Part shown: positions 32,972 to 41,963 of the stretch, piece after piece
How positions within the stretch are numbered: the stretch's first letter is position 1
How the letters are laid out: each line of letters begins with the position of its first letter
Assembly (NCBI RefSeq): GCF_002797555.1
Contig: NZ_PGFA01000003.1
Span: 124,001 to 188,000, forward strand
Direction: 5' to 3'
Source: Hymenobacter chitinivorans DSM 11115
GTDB lineage: Bacteria; Bacteroidota; Bacteroidia; Cytophagales; Hymenobacteraceae
DNA length: 64,000 bases
Position numbers and translations under genes: made by a program
The notes under the pieces: generated by a model
The model's input: the letters and a program-made list of their open reading frames with translations, nothing else
Told to the model about the DNA's origin: nothing
The model's database searches: none

Positions 32972-33427
32972 TTATTCTAGATCTGGAATATCCTGTGTCG
33001 GCTTACACTGGCAAATAGCTTCAATAGCCTCTTCTCCACTGCTAGCAATGAAGCAGAGGATGTCATCATAGCCGCCGTATACTTTGCCAGTGTCACTCAT
33101 GAAGAGCAGTAAATGGCTGCCATAGGCTTCCCCTATCACGCAAAGCTTGTCGGTACCGAGCCGCTGTGCATAGTTCTTCTGCACCCAGTACACGTCTATA
33201 CCAGCTGCTGCGTCGGCGGCATCGAAGTGGAAAGTATCTGTCCCATCGTACCGGGGAAACGTTATCCGCAAGCCTCCAAATTCGCTTAGGAACTTCTCAA
33301 CTACGGGAAGCCACGGATATCCTTCGAGGGAAAGGGCCAACCGGTAGCGCAGGGTAATGATGTGCCTTCCGGGTTGCCATCCGGCCTTTATCAATAGGCT
33401 CTGAGTAGAAGCGGATAAGGGAGGCAT
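32972..33427 (-). CDS. SUKH-3-type immunity protein
   Basis: This 151-aa protein fits the SUKH-3 immunity family: LIKAGWQPGRHI near residue 13, VEKFLSEFGGLRITFP near residue 43, KLCVIGEAYGSHLLLFMSDT near residue 93, and a closing helix SGEEAIEAICQC. SUKH proteins neutralise polymorphic toxins. No toxin gene is adjacent, so it looks like an orphan immunity gene. It is bracketed by two 264-bp palindromic repeats, ends 16 bp from copy 1, and has lower GC than its surroundings, which points to transfer. Confidence 0.75.
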   Translation of the reverse strand: MPPLSASTQSLLIKAGWQPGRHIITLRYRLALSLEGYPWLPVVEKFLSEFGGLRITFPRYDGTDTFHFDAADAAAGIDVYWVQKNYAQRLGTDKLCVIGEAYGSHLLLFMSDTGKVYGGYDDILCFIASSGEEAIEAICQCKPTQDIPDLE

Positions 33428-33458
33428 AAATGGATTGGTAAGTTGGGCTGAATTATTT

Positions 33459-33722
33459 CCTCGCGCAGTCGCTCGGCTGTGCCGAGTGACGACTACGCTC
33501 TGAGCAGCTCTGCTGCGAATCCGCCCGCGCCGCCTGGGTGTAGAGACGCATACTTGCGTCTCAATCGTTGACCGAGATTCGTGCTTGCGGCGCGGACAAT
33601 GAGACGCAAGTATGCGTCTCTACATCGTTCAGCGGCGTTGTGCATCAATAACCCAAGCGGCGCGGGACCCTCGCGGCACAGCCGCTCCGGTGTAAGCGTC
33701 ACTCGGCACAGCCGAGCGACTG
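33459..33722. repeat. 264-bp palindromic repeat, copy 2
   Basis: This second copy, in direct orientation, has perfect 26-bp terminal inverted repeats (33466-33491 and 33697-33722). It differs from copy 1 only by scattered changes and a variable patch near 33625-33645. It lies just upstream of the SUKH-3-type gene. Confidence 0.92.
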
Positions 33723-33794
33723 TGGCGAAAGGTACAACCTCCACGGTGTTACTGGGCACGAGTTATGCTGCGCTAAACTCGCGCCAGTTGAAGC

Positions 33795-34376
33795 TTAATT
33801 CTTATGAGCTGGCAGGAGCCTTGCTTTAAGCCGGTGTAGATACTTAGCCAGGGAATAAGCCGCCCAATTGTATTCCTCGTAGCCGGAACACTGCATGGTT
33901 GGGCCACCATAGGCTGGTTGAGAAAAGCGCACGATTAGGTAGTTATCCAAGTCATGTGAAGAAGGTTGCAGCGGGTATTTAAGGTTATAGAGTTCAGGGG
34001 AAGCAGCAATAGCGAAAACCCCGCGAGTCATTTGGTAGATAGTATCGACGTACGCTCGGCTCAGCGCCATCCGTACCGTGTCCATAGGTACTTGGCGGGT
34101 TCTCGGCATCCAGCCTTTCGGTTGCTCCACGGTGTAGTAACGGGAGTAGTGATACAACGTCGCGTAGCTAGTCGGCTGGCCCTGCTGCCGGACCCAGGCA
34201 TCCGGAATCGATACCTTGAAGGCAGATTGTACCCCGCCCATTGGGCTAGTGTCCTCTACTTCCAAACTGTAATCATGAAACCCCAGCGGAGTAGCTTTGT
34301 CCGGAGTCGATGTGCAGTTGCTCAAACCAAGTGAGCAGCAGAAGGCAGCTGTCAGCCAGCCTTTATTAAGCGCCAT
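33795..34376 (-). CDS. Hypothetical lipoprotein
   Basis: This 193-aa protein has a lipobox (CSLGLSNC, Cys near residue 21). FKVSIPDAWVRQQGQPTSYA, RYYTVEQPKGWMPRTRQVPM and a C-terminal helix AAYSLAKYLHRLKARLLP are visible, but I recognise no family. Lower GC than neighbouring core genes fits the accessory patch from about 32040 to 35040. The target is unknown. Confidence 0.72.
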   Translation of the reverse strand: MALNKGWLTAAFCCSLGLSNCTSTPDKATPLGFHDYSLEVEDTSPMGGVQSAFKVSIPDAWVRQQGQPTSYATLYHYSRYYTVEQPKGWMPRTRQVPMDTVRMALSRAYVDTIYQMTRGVFAIAASPELYNLKYPLQPSSHDLDNYLIVRFSQPAYGGPTMQCSGYEEYNWAAYSLAKYLHRLKARLLPAHKN

Positions 34377-34406
34377 AGGTGAATGGGTTAGCGGAGTATA
34401 ATGTCA

Positions 34407-34441
34407 AAAGGCCGCTATTCATAGCTTGAATAGCAGCCTTT
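34407..34441 (-). terminator. Hairpin after the nrdA tail copy
   Basis: A 14-bp stem with one mismatch (AAAGGCCGCTATTC and GAATAGCAGCCTTT) lies 32 bp beyond the duplicated nrdA end. The duplicated end may thus keep its own terminator. Confidence 0.6.
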
Positions 34442-34472
34442 CGATTAGTTAATTAGGATTTACGGCCTTCCC

Positions 34473-34583
34473 TTACGAGCCGCAGGCCTCGCAGGCGTCC
34501 GGGTTATCCAGCGGGCAAGTCATGTCCGCAGCATTCTGAGCCGATACGTCCAGAGGCTCCAAAGTTTCGGCGGCTTGCTTTAT
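34473..34583 (-). pseudogene. Duplicated 3' end of nrdA
   Basis: The minus strand encodes KQAAETLEPLDVSAQNAADM, then TCPLDNPDACEACGS and a stop. It is nearly the same as the last 36 or so codons of nrdA, which end at 35168, and includes the redox CEAC motif and stop. The frame is open. Two small orphan genes separate it from the parent. Confidence 0.92.
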
Positions 34584-34599
34584 CGTGCTACAGCCGCGG

Positions 34600-34722
34600 C
34601 TACCGGTATTGGGCATCAGGAGGGAGCTTGCCCGTTTTCTTTAAGTACGCAAACAACTCCCGCTTTGACAGAGGGCCGCTAATGCGGCCAGCTACCCATT
34701 CTTCGTCGGTCTTACCGTTCAT
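34600..34722 (-). CDS. Small hypothetical protein (40 aa)
   Basis: This possible small gene starts at the ATG at 34722 and encodes MNGKTDEEWVAGRISGPLSK, then a helical basic end. It starts 8 bp after the stop of the 96-aa gene upstream. Its size and spacing recall an antitoxin or accessory peptide, but no family is recognised and it may be non-coding. Confidence 0.45.
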   Translation of the reverse strand: MNGKTDEEWVAGRISGPLSKRELFAYLKKTGKLPPDAQYR

Positions 34723-34729
34723 AGAAAGG

Positions 34730-35020
34730 TTACTCGGATTCTTCGGCGAGTCGGCGGAGGACAACGTCTTGGATGGTTTCATAACGGGGGAGCTCTACGT
34801 CGTCAATGACAAGCGTTTGTCCGACAACGGTATAAAGAACGGCAATAAACTTTCGGTGGTTCGTATATCCTACGATTTCAATCTGTCCATTCGTCCGCAA
34901 GTATGTTTGGGCACGTTCCGCAACTTCGAGCAGATGGGTTATTTCATCCAAATGAATACTGACGCTGTTAATCCAGTGCAAGTTGACTTTGGCGAAGTCA
35001 ATTTCGTAGTTCCCGAACAT
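34730..35020 (-). CDS. Small hypothetical protein (96 aa)
   Basis: This 96-aa protein has an N-terminal helical part (VSIHLDEITHLLEVAERAQT) and a central beta part (GQIEIVGYTNHRKFIAVLYT, VVGQTLVIDDVELP). The family is not recognised. The small two-gene arrangement with the 40-aa frame resembles a toxin-antitoxin pair in outline only. Both genes lie between nrdA and the nrdA tail copy and have lower GC, so they look acquired. Confidence 0.6.
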   Translation of the reverse strand: MFGNYEIDFAKVNLHWINSVSIHLDEITHLLEVAERAQTYLRTNGQIEIVGYTNHRKFIAVLYTVVGQTLVIDDVELPRYETIQDVVLRRLAEESE

Positions 35021-35081
35021 AGAAGCAAAGTATGAAGTGTACTCAGATTAGTCTGGCACCCGGAACTTGTTACCAAGAAAA

Positions 35082-35115
35082 AAGAAAAGCCGCCCTATCT
35101 GAGGCGGCTTTTCTT
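35082..35115 (-). terminator. Terminator of nrdA
   Basis: A 13-bp perfect stem AAGAAAAGCCGCC / GGCGGCTTTTCTT with an 8-nt loop is followed on the minus strand by a T-rich run, 53 bp after the nrdA stop. Confidence 0.88.
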
Positions 35116-35167
35116 GGGTGCTAGTCTCGTCCTGTTTACGGAGGGGCTACACTAGCCGTTACCCGCC

Positions 35168-37546
35168 CTACGACCCGCAGGCCTCGCAGGCGTCCGGGTT
35201 ATCCAAGGAGCAGGCCATGTCCGAGGCGTTCTGGGCCGATACGTTCAGGGGCTCCAGGGTTTCGGCAGCTTGCTTCTGCACCGTGAACTTGATGGCGTCG
35301 GCGGCGGCTTTGGTGCGCAGGTAGTACATGCCGGTTTTGAGGCCCTTCTTCCAGCTGTGGAAGTGCATGCTGGTCAGCTTGCCGAAGTTCACGTTCTGCA
35401 CGTGCAGGTTCAGGCTCTGGCTCTGGCAGATGTAGGCACCCCGGTCGGCCGACATGTCAATGATGCGGCGCTGGGAAATCTCCCACACCGTCTTGTACAG
35501 GTCCTTGATGTGCTGCGGGATGGTGGGAATGTCCTGCACCGAGCCGTTGGCGGCAATGATGTCGTTCTTCATCTGCTCGTTCCAGATGCCGAGCTTCACC
35601 AGGTCCTTCAGCAGGTGCTTATTCACCACCATAAACTCGCCGCTGAGCACGCGCCGCACGTAGATGTTGGAGGTGTAGGGCTCAAACGACTCGTTGTTGC
35701 CCAGGATCTGCGCCGTGGAGGCGGTCGGCATGGGGGCTACCAGCAGGGAGTTGCGCACGCCGTGCTCGACTACCTCGGCCCGCAGCGTTTCCCAGTCCCA
35801 GCGGCCCGACTCGGGCGTTACGCCCCAGAGGTCGAACTGGAACTTGCCCTTGCTCAGCGGGGAGCCGGGGAAGGTTTCGTAGGCGCCGTTCTTCTTGGCC
35901 AGGTCCTTGGAGGCCGTCATGGCCGCGAAGTAGATGGTTTCGAAGATGTCCTTGTTCAGGCCCGTGGCTTCGTCGCTCTCGAAGGGCATGCGCAGGGCAA
36001 TGAAGGTATCGGCCAGGCCCTGCACGCCCAGGCCGATGGGGCGGTGGCGCATGTTGCTGCGCTCCGCTTCCGGCACGGGGTAGTAGTTGATGTCGATTAC
36101 CTTGTTGAGGTTCTTGGTGGCGTGATACGTCACCTCATACAGCTTCTGGTGGTCGAACACCAGGTGGCCGCCTTCTTCCTTCAGGAAGCGGGGCAAAGCC
36201 AGCGACGCCAGATTGCAGACGGCAATTTCGTTTTCGTCGGTGTACTCCATAATCTCGGTGCACAGGTTCGACGACTTGATGGTGCCCAGGTTCTGCTGGT
36301 TGCTCTTGCTGTTGGCGGCATCCTTGAAGAGCATGTAGGGCGTGCCGGTTTCGGTCTGGCTTTCCAGGATGGCGAACCACAGGTCCTGGGCCTTCACGGT
36401 GCGGCGGCCACGGCCTTCGCGCTCATACTTGGCGTACAGCTTCTCGAATTCCTCACCCCAGGTGTCGCCCAGGCCGGGGCACTCGTTGGGGCACATCAGC
36501 GTCCAGTCGCCGTTGGCTTCCACCCGCTTCATGAACAGGTCGGGGGTCCAGAGGGCGTAGAACAGGTCCCGGGCGCGGTTTTCTTCCTTGCCGTGGTTTT
36601 TCTTCAGGTCCAGGAAGTCGAAGATATCGGCGTGCCAGGGCTCGATGTAGATGGCGAAGGCGCCTTTGCGCTTCCCACCGCCCTGGTCTACGTAGCGGGC
36701 CGTGTCGTTGAACACCTTCAGCATCGGGATGATGCCGTTGGAGGTGCCATTCGTGCCCTTGATGTAGGAGCCCGTGGCGCGCACGTTATGAATGCTGAGG
36801 CCAATGCCGCCGGCCGACTGCGAAATCTGGGCGCAGTTCTTCAGCGTGTCGTAGATGCCCGTGATGGAGTCGTCCTTCATCGTGAGCAGGAAGCAGGAGC
36901 TGAGCTGGGGCTTGGGCGAGCCGGCGTTGAACAGCGTGGGCGTAGCGTGGGTAAACCAGCGTTCCGACATCAGCTCGTAGGTTTCAATAGCCGACTCGAT
37001 GTCCTCCTTGTGAATACCGATGGCCACGCGCATGAGCATGTGCTGGGGGCGCTCAATGACTTTGCCATCCACGCGCAGCAGGTAGCTTCGTTCCAGGGTC
37101 TTGAAGCCGAAGTAGTCGTAGCTGTAGTCGCGGTCATAGATAATGGCCGAGTCCAGGGTAGCGGCGTGCTTGTGCACAATCTCCCACACGTCCTTGGCAA
37201 TCAGCGAGGCATTCTCGCCGGTCTTGGGGTCCTCGTAGGTATAGAGGCGCTTCATGGTGCTCGAAAACGACTTCGAGGTCACCTTGTGCAGGTTGCTCAC
37301 CGCAATGCGGGCCGCCAGGATGGCGTAGTCGGGGTGCTTGGTGGTGAGCGAAGCAGCGGTTTCGGCCGCCAGGTTGTCGAGCTCCACGGTCGTTACCCCG
37401 TCGTAGATGCCGTCGATAACCTTCTTGGCTACCTCAATCGGGGAGACGAAGTTTTGGTTGAGCCCGTAGCAGAGCTTCTCGATGCGTGCCGTGACTTTGT
37501 CGAATTTCACGGATTCGCGGCGGCCGTCGCGTTTGATTACCAGCAT
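35168..37546 (-). CDS. nrdA: Ribonucleoside-diphosphate reductase alpha subunit (class I)
   Basis: This 792-aa large subunit reduces ribonucleotides to deoxyribonucleotides together with NrdB. An ATP-cone (MLVIKRDGRRESVKFDKVTA) starts it. LFNAGSPKPQLSSCFLL holds one active-site Cys, SSNLCTEI and ENEIAVCNLASLAL hold others, and PTASTAQILGNNESFEPYTS is the family signature. The C-terminus ends DNPDACEACGS, with the redox Cys pair that passes electrons from thioredoxin or glutaredoxin. nrdB is 4.4 kb away on the same strand, with a T9SS protein between, unlike the usual adjacent pair. Confidence 0.97.
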   Translation of the reverse strand: MLVIKRDGRRESVKFDKVTARIEKLCYGLNQNFVSPIEVAKKVIDGIYDGVTTVELDNLAAETAASLTTKHPDYAILAARIAVSNLHKVTSKSFSSTMKRLYTYEDPKTGENASLIAKDVWEIVHKHAATLDSAIIYDRDYSYDYFGFKTLERSYLLRVDGKVIERPQHMLMRVAIGIHKEDIESAIETYELMSERWFTHATPTLFNAGSPKPQLSSCFLLTMKDDSITGIYDTLKNCAQISQSAGGIGLSIHNVRATGSYIKGTNGTSNGIIPMLKVFNDTARYVDQGGGKRKGAFAIYIEPWHADIFDFLDLKKNHGKEENRARDLFYALWTPDLFMKRVEANGDWTLMCPNECPGLGDTWGEEFEKLYAKYEREGRGRRTVKAQDLWFAILESQTETGTPYMLFKDAANSKSNQQNLGTIKSSNLCTEIMEYTDENEIAVCNLASLALPRFLKEEGGHLVFDHQKLYEVTYHATKNLNKVIDINYYPVPEAERSNMRHRPIGLGVQGLADTFIALRMPFESDEATGLNKDIFETIYFAAMTASKDLAKKNGAYETFPGSPLSKGKFQFDLWGVTPESGRWDWETLRAEVVEHGVRNSLLVAPMPTASTAQILGNNESFEPYTSNIYVRRVLSGEFMVVNKHLLKDLVKLGIWNEQMKNDIIAANGSVQDIPTIPQHIKDLYKTVWEISQRRIIDMSADRGAYICQSQSLNLHVQNVNFGKLTSMHFHSWKKGLKTGMYYLRTKAAADAIKFTVQKQAAETLEPLNVSAQNASDMACSLDNPDACEACGS

Positions 37547-38005
37547 AAGCGTGCGAGGTTGTGTTGGATTTATGGTTGGAATACACCACGCCGTGAAAGG
37601 GCGGGGACTACGTGCAAAAAGCAGGGTGCCGGGGAACTAATCCGGTGTTCTTGATGCGGAAGATATCCGCTTCCGTTGGGTAGGACAAACGGAAAGTTTA
37701 GAAGTTTTCCACATTAGCCGAAACCGCACAGTATAAGGGGTTTTCCTTGCTAATAAGCCTAGCAGCAAGACTATGTTAAGCTTGCGAAATTGGGTTGCTC
37801 GTTTTGCGGAAAATTGGTAGGCGTGAGCTTCGGCAGAGCCTCCGTGCGGTGGGCTTAGCCGGCGGGCTACAGCGGGATAATAGGAATATAGCAGGAACGA
37901 TTCTACCTTCCGCAAATGGCCGCCGCTGTGCGCAGGCTGGCCCGGCAGTATCTCTTGCTTGTTTGATTCTCCGTTCCGTGTATTTTCCGTTTTAACTACT
38001 ACCCT
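37547..38005. other. Non-coding gap upstream of nrdA and the T9SS protein
   Basis: No convincing gene is present in these 459 bp. The only long frame (37637-38011, minus) has no family features. One weak DnaA-box-like word, TTTTCCACA, lies at 37705-37713. The region must hold the divergent promoters of nrdA and the T9SS gene. Confidence 0.5.
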
Positions 38006-41000
38006 ATGCAACCGTATTTACCCTTCTGGCCCGCCCGAACAGCGTGGGCTCCAACCCGCAAGTGGCTGGCCGCAACGGCCCTACTGACCCTGCTGCTGGG
38101 CGGCAACGCGTACCAGGCTCAGGCCCAAACCTGGAAAGGCTTTGTGGGCCGCCCCACGCTGGGTGCCAGCAGTTCGTATTTGCCCGGTAAGCCTTGCCCC
38201 GATGCCGATGGCAACATCTACGTCACGGGTTCTTTCACCGGCCAAGTGACGTTTGGCGCCACCACCCTGACTTCGGTCGGTACGGCGAAAGACATTGTTG
38301 TGGCCAAATGGAACACGACTACCGAAAGCTGGGTATGGGCCATAGCGGCTGGGGGCACCGGCGCAGAAAGCGGGGTTGATTTGGCCGTAGTAGGCTCCAG
38401 CGTGTACCTGGTTGGGGCCATGAATGGCAACGGAACTACTGGTCAGCCGGTCAGCTTCGGCAGCATCGTGGTGGCCGGGCCGAATACGGATGTCCGCTTT
38501 GACTCTTTTATTGCCAAGCTGACCGACAACGGCAGCAGTGCCAACTGGGTGTGGGCCAAAAGAGCTGGTAACGGGCCGAACCGACCTTATAATATCGTCG
38601 TCAATGGCGCTAATATTTACATTGCAGGTTCGGTAGGTGGTTACTACCTCCAGTACTACACGCCCATTACCATGTGCAATGGCACTTTTAGCGCCTATGA
38701 CTTCGGTATGGACAACTTCGTAGCCAAAGCCATTGATAAGGGTACCAGCGCGGACTGGGCCTGGTTGCAAACCGCCGGTGGTGACCAAGATGATGTACTA
38801 GGCGGAGAAGTAGCCGTGAGTGGCAATAGCGTGTATCTGGTAGGTGCCGGTAAGGCCAATAACTCTGGCTATGCCATAAGCGGTTTGTGGACGCAACTAC
38901 ACTTTGGCTCATCCAGGGCTACGGCTACCCCTGTACTGGGTGCCACCGCGCAGTATTCAGAGGACGTGTACGTGGCGAAGTACAATGATGCCGGCGCGAC
39001 CAGCAGTCTTGTTTGGGCTGCGGTTGGAGGCGGAACCAACCTTGACCAGGCCTACGAGTTGGCGGTTAGCGGAAGCTCCGTGTACGTGGGGGGGCGGTCA
39101 AATAATAACTCGCAGGGCGTCCATTTTGGTAACGCTTCCGTCCCTTCTGCCGGGACCAACGAAAACTTTTTTGTCGCCAAGCTTTCTGATTTAGGCACTA
39201 CGTCTAGCTGGGATTGGGCCACCTCGGCCATAGGCCCCAATGGGGTTAGTGGGCTGGAAGCTAATGGGTCTAACGTGTACGTGTTGGGCTCTTACGCCAA
39301 TGATGCGGCCAATAGTAGCGCCATGATGATTGGTTCGTTGCCGTTGCCCGGCACTTCCCCTACCCGCACGAGAGACACCTTCTTAGGCAAGCTGGTTGAT
39401 TCGGGCACTGCCGCCAACTGGGCCTGGGTACAGGGAGTAGGCGGCAGTGGTACCGACACTCCGGATGATTACAGTGGGCAACAGCTAAGCATTCAAGGCA
39501 ACCGAATTTATTCCACCTTCAGGGTGGGTAGCACTACCTCCACCTTCGGCTCCCTGACGCTGAACGGGGCCGGGCCGATCGTGGCTATTCTGGAAGATAC
39601 GCCGCCGCTCAACAACTTGGTAGTAACCGGCGCGCAGGACGTGCAGGGCACGTACCAGAACGTAACCATCGACAGCAGCGGCGTGGCCACCCTGACCGGC
39701 CCGCTCACGGTAAACGGCACGCTCATAGTGAAGCGCAAAGGCGTGCTCAATACCAACTGCCAGCCCGTTACCGGCAGCGGCAGCTTCGTGCTGGCCGCCC
39801 AGGGCACCTTACGCATCTGCGACGCCCAGGGCATTGCCAGCACCGGCACCACCGGCGCCGTGCAGCTCAGCGGCAGCCGCTCCTTCAGCCCCGCCGCCAG
39901 CTACGAATACAGCGGCAGCGGCGCCCAGGTGACCGGCTCGGGCCTGCCCACGCAAGTGCGCGACCTGACTGTAAACAAGACCAGCGGCGCCCTGACGCTG
40001 TCGGGCCCGCTGAGCGTGGCCCAGGTGCTGCGCCTGAGCCAGGGCGACCTGCTCACCAACGGCCAGGCCCTGACCTTGCTTTCCGGACCAGCCGGCACCG
40101 CCCTGATTGACAACACTGGCGGCGTAGTGACGGGCCCGGGCACGATGCAGCGCTACATCAGCCCCACCCGCAACGGGCAGTCGGGCTACCGGCACTACGC
40201 CAGCCCGGTTACCGGCAACACCCTGGCCGACTTGGCCACGGCAACTTATTCGCCGGTGGTGAATGCCGACTACAACACAGTGGGCAACACCGTCACGCCG
40301 TTTCCCACCGTATTCCGCTACGACGAAAGCCGCGTACCTGCCACGGGCAGCGCCGACGACTTTACTCAGGGCTATGCCTCGCCGGCTAGCCTGGCGGAGT
40401 CGATGAACGACAACCTGCGCGGCTTCACGGTGCAGATTCCGGCTACTGAGCTGGTTGACTTTACGGGTTCATTTCGCTCGGGTACGCACACGGCCACGGG
40501 CCTCACCTACGGCGCCGGCGCCCAGGCGGGCTGGCACCTGCTGGGCAACCCCTTCCCGTCGCCTATTAACTGGGCGACGCTAACCAGTGCCAACCTCGTC
40601 AACATGGGGCAGGCCGTGTACGTGTTTCAAAGCACGGGCCCCTACGAAGGCACTTACCGCAGCTATAGCAACGGGGTGGGGGCCTCCCCACTGATTGCCG
40701 CCGGGCAAGCCTTTTTCGTGCGTGTGGCGGCCCCCGGGCAAACGGGAAGCCTGACGCTGGGCACGGCCAACCGGGTGACGAGCTTTGATGCCGAGCCTAC
40801 CTTTAACCGACCCACAACGGACACCCGCCCCCAGTTGCAGCTCACGTTAAACGGCGCTGGTGCCGGCTCCGACGAAGCCTACGTCTACTTCCAGGAAGGG
40901 GCTACCGTCGTTGCTGATGCTAGCTACGACGCCTACAAGCTGCGCAATACCAGCGGTGCCAGTCTCTTTACTACCGCCGGTGCGCAGGAGCTCAGCATCA

Positions 41001-41518
41001 ATGGGTTGCCGCCCTTCACGAGCGAAGTGGTAGTGCCCTTGCGTGTGGAAGGTGCCGCGGCGGGAAGCTTTACGCTCACGGCCAGCCAGCTACTCAACTT
41101 CCCGGCTACCACCCAAGTGCTGCTCCAGGATGCCCAAACCGGCACTCTGACGGACCTGCGCCAGGGGGCGGGCTACTCCTTCAGCCTGCCTACTGCTTCG
41201 GCTGGTTCGCGCTTCAGCCTGCGGTTCCGCCCTGGTACGGTTACCAGCACGCAGTCGGCACAAGCCGCTCAGGTAGCGGTGTACCCCAACCCGGCCCATA
41301 CTTCCTTCACGCTCGTAATGCCTGCGGTGGGCGCGGGGCAAATCCTGCAGGCTACTCTGGTCAATAGCCTGGGCCAGCAGGTGCAGCAGTGGCAGCTGCC
41401 CCAGGGCGCGGCCGGCATCCGCACCGAGCTCAACATCGGGAAGCTGGCGGCGGGTGTATACTCGCTGCAACTGCAAACGGCCGGTTTCCGGGTGGCCAAG
41501 CGCGTGGTTGTCCAGTAG
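38006..41518 (+). CDS. Large T9SS-sorted secreted protein with SBBP-type repeats
   Basis: This 1170-aa exported protein has a signal near residues 20-41 (WLAATALLTLLLGGNAYQAQ, then AQ). Residues about 55-530 carry repeats such as DADGNIYVTGSFTGQVTFGA, DIVVAKWN and GNSVYLVGAGKA, like SBBP beta-propeller blades. A repetitive beta region and a domain containing GYRHYASPVTGNTLADL follow. The last 80 residues (VAVYPNPAHTSFTLVMP ... GVYSLQLQTAGFRVAKRVVV) form a type A T9SS sorting domain. It lies between nrdA and nrdB on the opposite strand. The function is probably surface attachment or an enzyme scaffold. Confidence 0.9.
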   Translation: MQPYLPFWPARTAWAPTRKWLAATALLTLLLGGNAYQAQAQTWKGFVGRPTLGASSSYLPGKPCPDADGNIYVTGSFTGQVTFGATTLTSVGTAKDIVVAKWNTTTESWVWAIAAGGTGAESGVDLAVVGSSVYLVGAMNGNGTTGQPVSFGSIVVAGPNTDVRFDSFIAKLTDNGSSANWVWAKRAGNGPNRPYNIVVNGANIYIAGSVGGYYLQYYTPITMCNGTFSAYDFGMDNFVAKAIDKGTSADWAWLQTAGGDQDDVLGGEVAVSGNSVYLVGAGKANNSGYAISGLWTQLHFGSSRATATPVLGATAQYSEDVYVAKYNDAGATSSLVWAAVGGGTNLDQAYELAVSGSSVYVGGRSNNNSQGVHFGNASVPSAGTNENFFVAKLSDLGTTSSWDWATSAIGPNGVSGLEANGSNVYVLGSYANDAANSSAMMIGSLPLPGTSPTRTRDTFLGKLVDSGTAANWAWVQGVGGSGTDTPDDYSGQQLSIQGNRIYSTFRVGSTTSTFGSLTLNGAGPIVAILEDTPPLNNLVVTGAQDVQGTYQNVTIDSSGVATLTGPLTVNGTLIVKRKGVLNTNCQPVTGSGSFVLAAQGTLRICDAQGIASTGTTGAVQLSGSRSFSPAASYEYSGSGAQVTGSGLPTQVRDLTVNKTSGALTLSGPLSVAQVLRLSQGDLLTNGQALTLLSGPAGTALIDNTGGVVTGPGTMQRYISPTRNGQSGYRHYASPVTGNTLADLATATYSPVVNADYNTVGNTVTPFPTVFRYDESRVPATGSADDFTQGYASPASLAESMNDNLRGFTVQIPATELVDFTGSFRSGTHTATGLTYGAGAQAGWHLLGNPFPSPINWATLTSANLVNMGQAVYVFQSTGPYEGTYRSYSNGVGASPLIAAGQAFFVRVAAPGQTGSLTLGTANRVTSFDAEPTFNRPTTDTRPQLQLTLNGAGAGSDEAYVYFQEGATVVADASYDAYKLRNTSGASLFTTAGAQELSINGLPPFTSEVVVPLRVEGAAAGSFTLTASQLLNFPATTQVLLQDAQTGTLTDLRQGAGYSFSLPTASAGSRFSLRFRPGTVTSTQSAQAAQVAVYPNPAHTSFTLVMPAVGAGQILQATLVNSLGQQVQQWQLPQGAAGIRTELNIGKLAAGVYSLQLQTAGFRVAKRVVVQ

Positions 41519-41552
41519 CCACTACCAAAGGTCTGCACTGCAGCGTCTTAAA

Positions 41553-41587
41553 CAAAAAGTCCCTGGCTAGCGTCGGGGGCTTTTTGC
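41553..41587 (+). terminator. Terminator after the T9SS protein
   Basis: A stem AAAAAGTCCC with GGGGGCTTTTT (one G-T pair) lies 35 bp after the stop codon, followed by further T residues. Confidence 0.75.
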
Positions 41588-41601
41588 GTTTGCGCGGTAC
41601 T

Positions 41602-41892
41602 CTATTGCCAGGCGTAGGCGAAGCAGCCACTTAGCCGCCGGATACTCTCGTTGGTGAGAAATGGGTATATCTGCCGCAGGCGGTGCTCTACTTGCGGCAG
41701 CACAGTGTCCAAGGCTTCCTTCGTCCAGTCAACCGGGTAGTCCAGCGCTGTGTGGTAGGCGTCTTGCACCAAAGCATAGGTAGCAAGTCCGTACCGGGTC
41801 TTGATTTGCGCGGCCGTCTGCTCATTAAGCCAAGGGTGCAGGCCGGCAATAGCCTCGTTGGCCCGGGCCCATGTAGTTGGGGGAATATCCAT
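41602..41892 (-). CDS. Hypothetical protein (96 aa)
   Basis: This small cytosolic protein starts at MDIPPTTWARANEAIAGLHP (ATG at 41892) and is mainly helical (LVQDAYHTALDYPVDWTKEA, VEHRLRQIYPFLTNESIRRL). No family is recognised. It lies downstream of nrdB but beyond its terminator, so separate expression is likely. An upstream start at 41949 would overlap the terminator. Confidence 0.6.
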   Translation of the reverse strand: MDIPPTTWARANEAIAGLHPWLNEQTAAQIKTRYGLATYALVQDAYHTALDYPVDWTKEALDTVLPQVEHRLRQIYPFLTNESIRRLSGCFAYAWQ

Positions 41893-41904
41893 TGGTGCTA
41901 CCAA

Positions 41905-41937
41905 CAAAAACGGCCCGCTGCACTTAACAACGGGCCG
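41905..41937 (-). terminator. Terminator of nrdB
   Basis: A stem CGGCCCG / CGGGCCG with a T-run (TTTTTG) on the minus strand lies 27 bp after the nrdB stop. Confidence 0.78.
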
Positions 41938-41963
41938 AATTGAAATCAAATCGTATCAATGAC

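Noticed and set aside
33493..33759. 88-aa frame over the second 264-bp repeat
   Set aside because: Lies almost wholly inside a palindromic repeat; coding is improbable.
35270..37654. 794-aa open frame opposite nrdA
   Set aside because: Antisense shadow; nrdA is certain.
37637..38011. 124-aa frame between nrdA and the T9SS gene
   Set aside because: No domain, no signal, overlaps the start of the T9SS gene and the expected promoters.
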